This document shows, piece after piece, positions 1 through 4,159 of a stretch of DNA of 6,597 nt. Position 1 is the stretch's first letter, and each line of letters opens with the position of its first letter. Where the stretch lies: contig JALTUD010000247.1 of NCBI GenBank assembly GCA_027047735.1, positions 1 to 6,597 of the forward strand, given 5' to 3'. The DNA comes from Flavobacteriales bacterium (GTDB taxonomy: Bacteria; Bacteroidota; Bacteroidia; Flavobacteriales_D; Parvicellaceae). The notes under the pieces are model-generated. The model was not told where the DNA came from, ran no database searches, and worked only from the letters and a program-made list of their open reading frames with translations. Both the position numbers and the translations under genes were made by a program.

Positions 1-72
1 TAAGAAAACTAAACTCCGTTTTCTTTGCACTCACCTGCCCCGCGTTAGGGATAGAACGGCGTGTTTGAGCTC

Positions 73-105
73 TTTTTGGCTTGCTTGCTGTTTGCAAGCC
101 AAAAA
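73..105 (+). repeat. Variable stem-loop of the upstream repeat copy
   Basis: Bases 73-84 (TTTTTGGCTTGC) pair perfectly with 94-105, leaving a 9-base loop. The equivalent hairpin of the other copy (1747-1778) has a different stem sequence but the same length and place, which argues that the pairing rather than the sequence is kept. The run of A after the stem would be a U-run on the opposite strand, so a weak terminator for leftward transcription is also possible. Confidence 0.8.
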
Positions 106-126
106 AGCGAGTAGTGATAGCCCGAC

Positions 127-181
127 CATTACGGCGTTAAAAGTAGTGTAGTGCAACGAAACTGCTTTTTATGCTGTAATG
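127..181 (+). repeat. Long imperfect palindrome of the upstream repeat copy
   Basis: Bases 127-147 pair with 161-181 over 21 positions around a 13-base loop. There is one T-T mismatch (138/170) and three G-T wobbles (133/175, 136/172, 144/164) when read on the + strand. On the - strand those three become A-C mismatches, so the + strand folds better. The palindrome starts with CATTACGGC and matches the inverted copy at 1671-1727. Confidence 0.85.
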
Positions 182-239
182 GGAACGCCCAAAAACAAAT
201 CGTAAGGAATAAAGTAGATAAAAAAATGAGAGAAGTCAG

Positions 240-268
240 TTTATTACGTCATTTCTGTCGTAACTTTG
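240..268 (+). promoter_or_regulatory. Bacteroidota-type promoter for the hydroxylase gene
   Basis: TAACTTTG at 261-268 is an exact match to the -7 consensus TAnnTTTG. A TTTA at 240-243, 17 bases upstream, is a plausible but imperfect -33 box (consensus TTTG or TTG). The start codon at 304 lies 35 bases after the box, leaving a leader of roughly 30 bases. The promoter sits inside the unit bracketed by the two inverted repeats, so the gene carries its own promoter. Confidence 0.65.
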
Positions 269-303
269 CAAAGATTTTTTCGGATTATAAAAAGTAGAAG
301 AAT

Positions 304-1650
304 ATGGTTTCGGTATTAAAGTTAATGTTTACGGCTGGATTGGTCGTTGCCCTGACGCTTATTGTTATAGAGTTGATAGTTTCCAAAATAAAAGGAAAAA
401 GAGTATATACACTTGCTGATACGCTGACCAATTTGTCCAGCGGAATGATAGAACGGTCGTTTGATGTCTTTTGTGCTGTTGGTTTTTTCTTCTTGTTTAA
501 TTACATTTATCAAATGGTGCCGTGGAAGATTCCTGCCAATCCTTTAACGTGGTTTATCGCTTTGCTGGTAACCGATTTTCTGGCGTATTGGCACCATCGG
601 TTAAGTCATGAAATTAATTTTTTGTGGGCGGCTCATATTGTGCATCACCAAAGTGAAGAATTGAATGTTACAACCGTGTTTAGAGTTTCGTTTTTTGCGG
701 TGTTAAATAGAGCATTGTTTTTTGTTTGGATGCCACTCATGGGATTTGACCCTATAACCATAGCAACTACGATTATGTTTTTAGGAATTTATCAATTTCT
801 TACACATTATCGTTTTGTTGGAAAGTTAGGCTTTTTAGAAAAATTTATGACCACTCCTTCTCATCACAGGGTGCATCATTCCAGAAACGAAAAATACTTA
901 GATAAAAATTACGCTCATATATTTATCTTTTGGGACAAACTGTTAGGAACATTCAAAGAAGAAGAGGAAGAACCCGATTATGGAATTACCAGTGGTTTTG
1001 AAAGTTCAAATCCGTTTAAGGCACAGTTTTCTTATTGGAAAAACTTGTTTACAAGAGCCAAAAAAACTAAAAACTTGAAAAACAAGGTGAAAGTATTTGT
1101 GAAAGATCCGACTTATACCCCGGAAGATTCCCCTCACTTACCTCATGAGTATAAAACAGACGAAAAAGGAAACAGAATACGATATAGAAATTTATTTTCT
1201 TTGGAAGAAAGTGCTTATATATTATTAAGTGTGTTGACTACCTTTTCTTTTTTCTTTCTCCTCACAAAATTGATTGTGCCTAAACCCGAAGGAGCAGATA
1301 TATCCATAGAACAAGCTACGCGTTATGTAGAAGAAGCCTATGAGTTTCTGTTACAACCTTTTGTGTTAATTTTTGTAGGGTTGATATTGCTTTCTATATA
1401 TATTCACGGACTATATATGGATAGGAATAAAAACGCTTTCTTGTTTGAGTTGGTGCGTTACGCTTCCATTTTAATAGTCGTTCCGATGGTGCTAAGGCAT
1501 ATGGCAGAAATGGATAAATTTAATCTAACGTTAACCGATGTAGAGGCTATTACAAATGGAGTTTTTGCCTTTGTTTTGGTAATGTTCCTGTGGTTGGTAA
1601 AAATAAAAGTATTGAACAAATCAGTCGTTAAAAAGCATAAAATAGCTTAG
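304..1650 (+). CDS. Sterol desaturase / fatty acid hydroxylase superfamily membrane protein, alkylglycerol monooxygenase-like
   Basis: This 448-residue integral membrane protein carries the histidine clusters that bind the di-iron centre of the family: H98-x3-H102 (HRLSH), H111-x2-HH115 (HIVHH) and H188-x2-HH192 (within HHRVHH). Further family-typical residues are H168 and the segment NYAHIFIFWDKLLGTF at 202-217. Hydrophobic segments lie near residues 7-27, 52-70, 82-97, 126-146 and 149-168. A charged stretch (about 218-300) follows, then four more segments near 304-324, 350-371, 380-397 and 415-436. Members use O2 to hydroxylate or desaturate lipids. Bacterial sterol-desaturase proteins are often nearer 300 residues; this length and the extra C-terminal membrane region resemble alkylglycerol monooxygenase (about 445 residues, ether-lipid cleaving), but the substrate is inference. 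The chosen ATG follows a clear promoter and precedes the first membrane helix; Met8 is an alternative. It is monocistronic and bracketed by inverted repeats. Confidence 0.9.
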   Translation: MVSVLKLMFTAGLVVALTLIVIELIVSKIKGKRVYTLADTLTNLSSGMIERSFDVFCAVGFFFLFNYIYQMVPWKIPANPLTWFIALLVTDFLAYWHHRLSHEINFLWAAHIVHHQSEELNVTTVFRVSFFAVLNRALFFVWMPLMGFDPITIATTIMFLGIYQFLTHYRFVGKLGFLEKFMTTPSHHRVHHSRNEKYLDKNYAHIFIFWDKLLGTFKEEEEEPDYGITSGFESSNPFKAQFSYWKNLFTRAKKTKNLKNKVKVFVKDPTYTPEDSPHLPHEYKTDEKGNRIRYRNLFSLEESAYILLSVLTTFSFFFLLTKLIVPKPEGADISIEQATRYVEEAYEFLLQPFVLIFVGLILLSIYIHGLYMDRNKNAFLFELVRYASILIVVPMVLRHMAEMDKFNLTLTDVEAITNGVFAFVLVMFLWLVKIKVLNKSVVKKHKIA

Positions 1651-1670
1651 GTTTTCTATTTGGGTGTTCC

Positions 1671-1727
1671 CATTACGGCATTAAAAAGCAATTCCGTTAT
1701 ACTACATTGCTTTTCAACGCCGTAATG
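1671..1727 (-). repeat. Long imperfect palindrome of the downstream repeat copy
   Basis: Bases 1671-1692 pair with 1706-1727 over 22 positions around a 13-base loop. On the + strand the only defects are two A-C mismatches (1680/1718 and 1683/1715). Read on the - strand both become G-T wobbles, so the - strand folds better, the same element strand that folds better in the upstream copy. Confidence 0.85.
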
Positions 1728-1746
1728 GTCGGGCTATCCACTATAT

Positions 1747-1778
1747 CTTTTGCCCTCCAAAAGGAGGGAGGGCAAAAG
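1747..1778 (-). repeat. Variable stem-loop of the downstream repeat copy
   Basis: CTTTTGCCCTCC (1747-1758) pairs perfectly with 1767-1778 across an 8-base loop. It sits where the upstream copy has the GGCTTGC/GCAAGCC stem (73-105). Both stems are 12 bp with an A/T outer part, but their GC-rich halves are unrelated in sequence. Confidence 0.8.
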
Positions 1779-1853
1779 GATGCCGCTTCTATCCCTAACG
1801 CGGGCGAAATTGGCGGATAGAAAGTGAATTTTTGGTTTCTTAGACGATGAATA

Positions 1854-1887
1854 GAAATTTTGCATAGCTCCAGCTATGGAAAATTTT
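1854..1887. repeat. Near-perfect inverted repeat with two-base centre
   Basis: Bases 1854-1869 pair with 1872-1887 with one G-G mismatch (1862/1879) and one terminal G-T wobble; the core is CATAGCT and AGCTATG. It lies between two opposed copies of the block CGCGTTAGGGATA (1790-1802 and 1939-1951) and so looks like a further hairpin module of the repeat element. No promoter or gene is seen beside it. Confidence 0.7.
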
Positions 1888-1938
1888 TATGAAGAAAGGA
1901 TAAGGAATCAAAAAACGATTTATACCGTCTATTTTGCT

Positions 1939-1965
1939 CGCGTTAGGGATACGATCCCTAACACG
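1939..1965 (+). repeat. Third copy of the CGCGTTAGGGATA block, fused into a small palindrome
   Basis: CGCGTTAGGGATA at 1939-1951 is identical to 41-53 and inverted relative to 1790-1802. Here it runs on into its own complement, so GTTAGGGAT (1942-1950) pairs with ATCCCTAAC (1954-1962) around a 3-base loop. It may be a remnant made when two repeat copies joined head to head; that origin is inference. Confidence 0.75.
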
Positions 1966-2006
1966 ATACAGGTGATTGCAAAGAAACCCATTTTATTGAG
2001 CTCAGG

Positions 2007-2048
2007 TGTTTCATACTAGAGATACGATACCTAACACGGAATGAAACA
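2007..2048 (+). repeat. Degenerate copy of the small palindrome within TGTTTCAT/ATGAAACA arms
   Basis: Bases 2017-2038 match 1944-1965 at 20 of 22 positions, 73 bases further on. This copy is enclosed by an 8-bp inverted repeat, TGTTTCAT (2007-2014) and ATGAAACA (2041-2048), making a longer stem-loop. From 2049 to about 2196 the DNA is plain AT-rich sequence in which I see no gene, RNA gene or repeat. Confidence 0.6.
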
Positions 2049-2196
2049 AGTGCAAGAAAGTAAATTTTAATTTCTACAATAAATAATAGAGTTAATAGAC
2101 TAAAAATAACATTGGCATTGAAGTTAATGTATTTAAAATCAGTATGATAAAAAAATGATAGAGGTGCAAGTTTATGAAGTGGTAAAAAAATAGCCG

Positions 2197-2224
2197 TTGT
2201 ATTAAAAATATTATAATATCTTCG
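2197..2224 (+). promoter_or_regulatory. Promoter for the beta-barrel protein gene
   Basis: TATCTTCG at 2217-2224 matches the -7 consensus TAnnTTTG at all but one fixed base, and TTG at 2197-2199 lies 17 bases upstream as the -33 box. The start codon at 2253 follows 28 bases after the -7 box, behind an A/T-rich leader with no recognisable Shine-Dalgarno site. Confidence 0.6.
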
Positions 2225-2252
2225 CACCCGAATAATTAAAAATTATACAATT

Positions 2253-3101
2253 ATGAAAAAGACATTGTTTTTTGTTACAGCACTATTTACAGGAGCTGTA
2301 GCATTTGGTCAAACTACAGAAGTAAAAGAAGCAGACGGAACAGTAGTAACTCCACAAGCCGGAGATTGGGCTGTGGGAATGAACGCTGCACCTTTGTTTA
2401 ATTATGTAGGAAATATGTTTAACGGTTCAACAGGAAATACGTTAAATACAGCATTTGTAAATCAAACACCTCAATCTGCTAACGCAATATACGGAAAGTA
2501 TTTTGTAGATGAAAATACAGCGTACAGAGGTCAACTAAGATTGATGCAAAGGAGTGGTACTTCAATCGTGTTAACAGATACAAATACGATTAATTCTACA
2601 CCTTCTTATGTAGAAGATAAATACAAACAATCAGGAGCAAATGTAGTGCTAGGTTTTGGTTTGGAAAAAAGAAGAGGACATAACAGATTGCAAGGGTATT
2701 ACGGAGCGGAAGCTTTAATTACTTTTGGTGGAGTTAATCCGAAAGTAAAAAATGAGTATGGAGTAGCATTAGATTCAGTAAACATCGCTCATGGTGGTGC
2801 TGTTAATGGGAGAGTTATTGAAGCTAAAGGTGGTGCTACTTTTGGTGTTGGAGTAAGAGGTTTTATTGGAGCAGAATATTTCTTTGCACCAAAAATTTCT
2901 ATCGCTGCAGAATACGGTTGGGGATTAAGTTATGCTAAAACAGGTGAAAGAACTACCAAAACTCAGTATTATGGTTTTGAAAATTCATCAGCTACAACTA
3001 AAACAACTTATGAAGTAGAAACGAAAACTGGAAAATCTTCATCATTCGGTATCGATACCGATAATTTTGGAGGTGCTATCCGTTTAATGTTCCACTTCTA
3101 A
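2253..3101 (+). CDS. Exported protein, probable outer-membrane beta-barrel
   Basis: This 282-residue protein begins with a clear Sec signal peptide: two lysines, a hydrophobic core (about residues 5-18) and a probable cleavage before Gln20, after the sequence AVAFG. The mature part is rich in Gly, Ser, Thr and aromatic residues and shows alternating polar and hydrophobic stretches suited to amphipathic strands, for example around 90-100, 208-230 and the last strand at 273-282. It ends in RLMFHF with a C-terminal Phe, typical of proteins inserted by the BAM machinery. I do not recognise a specific subfamily and assign no function beyond an outer-membrane barrel, either a small porin-like or a structural protein. 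The gene has its own promoter and a strong terminator, so it is probably a single transcription unit. Its start is fixed by the signal peptide. Confidence 0.8.
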   Translation: MKKTLFFVTALFTGAVAFGQTTEVKEADGTVVTPQAGDWAVGMNAAPLFNYVGNMFNGSTGNTLNTAFVNQTPQSANAIYGKYFVDENTAYRGQLRLMQRSGTSIVLTDTNTINSTPSYVEDKYKQSGANVVLGFGLEKRRGHNRLQGYYGAEALITFGGVNPKVKNEYGVALDSVNIAHGGAVNGRVIEAKGGATFGVGVRGFIGAEYFFAPKISIAAEYGWGLSYAKTGERTTKTQYYGFENSSATTKTTYEVETKTGKSSSFGIDTDNFGGAIRLMFHF

Positions 3102-3133
3102 GAAGTAAAAGAATTAAAACAAAGAAATTGTTT

Positions 3134-3165
3134 AAAAAAGCCGAAGGTTAACCTTCGGCTTTTTT
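3134..3165 (+). terminator. Intrinsic terminator after the beta-barrel gene
   Basis: A perfect 32-base palindrome: A-run, then AGCCGAAGGTTAACCTTCGG with its closing CT, then a T-run extending to 3166. It starts 33 bases after the stop codon. The GC-rich stem followed by seven T is a standard rho-independent terminator. The symmetrical A and T runs would let it work in both directions, though the gene downstream also reads rightward. Confidence 0.92.
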
Positions 3166-3229
3166 TATGAATAAAAAAAGCAAACAGATAAAGTTGAATT
3201 TTGGTAATATAATGTTCTAGTGATATGCG

Positions 3230-3237
3230 TATCTTTG
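3230..3237 (+). promoter_or_regulatory. -7 promoter box abutting the acetyltransferase start
   Basis: TATCTTTG at 3230-3237 is an exact TAnnTTTG match, only 4 bases before the ATG at 3242. No well-spaced -33 box is visible; the nearest TTTTG (3199-3203) is 26 bases upstream, longer than usual. If this box is used, transcription would start at or very near the A of the ATG. Confidence 0.55.
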
Positions 3238-3241
3238 CGGT

Positions 3242-3757
3242 ATGCTCGAAAACACAGAAATAAGATTACGAACGGTTGAACCAATAGATTTGGATATACT
3301 ATTGGAATGGGAAAATGATATATCCAATTGGAAGGTAAGTGATACGAAAGTCCCCTTTTCCAAAAAGTTGATGATGGATTACATCAACAGTGCACAAGAT
3401 ATATTCCTGACGCAACAAATTCGATTTATGATAATACATAAATCATCCACTCAGTACATTGGTTGCGTTGATTTGTTTGATTACGATGTCTTTCATCAAA
3501 GAGCAGGTGTGGGGATTTTAATTGATAATAAATTTAGAAAAAGAGGATTTGCGAAACAAGCTTTGACATTGTTATTGGAATATGGTGGAGAAGTATTAAA
3601 TCTTCATCAAGTTTATTGTACTATTCATGCTTCCAATACCGAAAGTGTTAACTTATTTAAAAATGTAGGATTCATACAAACAGGTACAAAAAAAGACTGG
3701 TACAATTACAAAGGCGTTTGGGAAGATGAATTGTTTTTTCAGAAAATACTTTCGTAG
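3242..3757 (+). CDS. GNAT-family N-acetyltransferase
   Basis: This 171-residue cytoplasmic enzyme should transfer acetyl from acetyl-CoA to an amine of a small molecule or protein N-terminus. The N-terminus (residues 5-30, IRLRTVEPIDLDILLEWEND) is the usual opening of the RimJ/SpeG-like (Acetyltransf_3) branch. The acetyl-CoA pyrophosphate loop is R99-K100-R101-G102-F103-A104, matching Q/R-x-x-G-x-G/A, and follows the strand AGVGILID. Motif B is IHASNTESVNLFKNVGF at 128-144, with Asn132 and the closing GF. The tail YKGVWEDELFFQKIL is typical of the same branch. The length is normal for a single-domain GNAT. The substrate cannot be read from sequence; spermidine, aminoglycosides or ribosomal proteins are all substrates of relatives. 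The N-terminal family match supports the ATG at 3242 despite the almost absent leader. Confidence 0.9.
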   Translation: MLENTEIRLRTVEPIDLDILLEWENDISNWKVSDTKVPFSKKLMMDYINSAQDIFLTQQIRFMIIHKSSTQYIGCVDLFDYDVFHQRAGVGILIDNKFRKRGFAKQALTLLLEYGGEVLNLHQVYCTIHASNTESVNLFKNVGFIQTGTKKDWYNYKGVWEDELFFQKILS

Positions 3758-3769
3758 CACATTATCATA

Positions 3770-4042
3770 TAGAACCTTAAATCCGCAAGTGATTTCGTTA
3801 TGAAAAGTCAAAATACGCATTAGTATTGGTCTAGCACAGTTTTGAGACACGCAATCGTAGCCATAGCTACGGTGAGTAGCGAAAAGCGAGCATTGCCAAT
3901 AATGATGCGGAGTTTGGCTTTGGAATAGAAGTTCACTTGTGGATTTGAGGTAGAACCTTAAGTTTAGTTGATACACCTTAAATTACTTGTGGATTTAAGG
4001 TGAAACTTATAAAAATAATACCTTTTCTACATAAAACTGTGC
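3770..4042. repeat. Composite inverted and direct repeat region between genes
   Basis: The 402 bases between the acetyltransferase and the propeller gene contain no credible gene but several nested repeats. ACTTGTGGATTTGAGGT (3935-3951) recurs directly at 3985-4001 (16 of 17), and its inverse lies at 3774-3790 (16 of 17 against the second copy). TAGAACCTTAA is repeated exactly at 3770-3780 and 3951-3961. GCACAGTTTT (3834-3843) is inverted at 4033-4042. CACCTTAAA (3974-3982) pairs with 3994-4002. The pattern of end-inverted arms around a structured core is that of a MITE- or REP-like remnant; no transposase is present. It is unrelated in sequence to the repeat around the hydroxylase gene. Confidence 0.7.
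3851..3896 (+). repeat. Branched stem-loop in the core of the intergenic repeat
   Basis: GCAAT (3851-3855) can pair with ATTGC (3892-3896), enclosing the hairpin CGTAGC-CATA-GCTACG (3856-3871). GCTAC at 3866-3870 could instead pair with a second GTAGC at 3876-3880, giving an alternative hairpin. The stems are short and there is no expression evidence, so a functional RNA is only a possibility. Confidence 0.4.
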
Positions 4043-4084
4043 CGTTAATTTATTTTTGAAACAAAAAAACAAAGCTTTTTTTAA

Positions 4085-4112
4085 TTTTGATAAAAAGAAA
4101 TTTGTATGTTTG
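4085..4112 (+). promoter_or_regulatory. Candidate promoter for the propeller protein gene
   Basis: TATGTTTG at 4105-4112 matches the -7 consensus exactly, with TTTTG at 4085-4089 as a -33 box 15 bases upstream, slightly short. A second, weaker possibility is TACTTTCG at 4121-4128 with TTTG at 4101-4104. The first would leave a leader of about 40 bases before the ATG at 4160. Confidence 0.5.
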
Positions 4113-4159
4113 GGGTTTGATACTTTCGAGATCATTCGACTTTAATTATCATAAGAATT

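Larger units (their letters stand above)
1..191 (+). repeat. Structured repeat element, upstream copy (reaches the window edge)
   Basis: No gene is seen in the first 303 bases; most of this stretch is one copy of a structured repeat whose other copy lies inverted at 1661-1844. In order it holds an AT-rich outer arm (1-37), the conserved block CGCGTTAGGGATA (41-53), a 12-bp stem-loop (73-105), a 23-base block (116-138) identical to the reverse complement of 1716-1738, and a long imperfect palindrome (127-181). The outer arm aligns without gaps to the reverse complement of the far copy at about 33 of 48 positions by eye, so the element probably continues beyond position 1. The layout resembles REP/BIME-like or MITE-like dispersed repeats, and similar blocks seem familiar from flavobacterial intergenic regions. 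The family assignment is inference; the repeat and hairpins are read directly. Confidence 0.85.
1661..1844 (-). repeat. Structured repeat element, downstream inverted copy
   Basis: This is the inverted counterpart of 1-191 and begins 11 bases after the hydroxylase stop codon. In order it has the long palindrome (1671-1727), the 23-base block identical to the reverse complement of 116-138 (at 1716-1738), a stem-loop (1747-1778), the conserved block TATCCCTAACGCG (1790-1802) and an AT-rich outer arm ending near TTTCTTAG (1837-1844). The conserved core ends at 1804; the arm to 1844 aligns more loosely (about 69% by eye) with bases 1-37. Lying directly behind the gene, its hairpins may also end or stabilise the hydroxylase transcript, although no U-run typical of an intrinsic terminator follows the first palindrome. 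Confidence 0.85.

Noticed and set aside
322..513. 63-residue open frame on the - strand inside the hydroxylase gene
   Set aside because: It is wholly antisense to a well-supported gene, has no family features and no promoter box.
192..1660. Insertion sequence with terminal inverted repeats
   Set aside because: The enclosed gene is a lipid-modifying membrane enzyme, not a transposase, and I found no flanking target-site duplication; mobility can only be proposed with a trans-acting enzyme.
1..2048. CRISPR array
   Set aside because: The repeated blocks occur in both orientations with irregular spacing and no set of equal spacers; there are no cas genes.
1958..2227. 89-residue open frame on the - strand in the 1651-2252 gap
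   Set aside because: It runs through repeat hairpins and the promoter of the beta-barrel gene; its composition is that of translated AT-rich DNA and no domain is recognisable.
3770..3961. TAGAACCTTAA as a target-site duplication of an inserted element
   Set aside because: The 11-base repeats overlap the inverted arms themselves, so they may be part of the repeat structure; without an empty site the duplication cannot be claimed.
3653..3976. 107-residue open frame on the - strand overlapping the acetyltransferase end
   Set aside because: It overlaps the acetyltransferase by about 100 bases and continues through the intergenic repeats; no recognisable motif.
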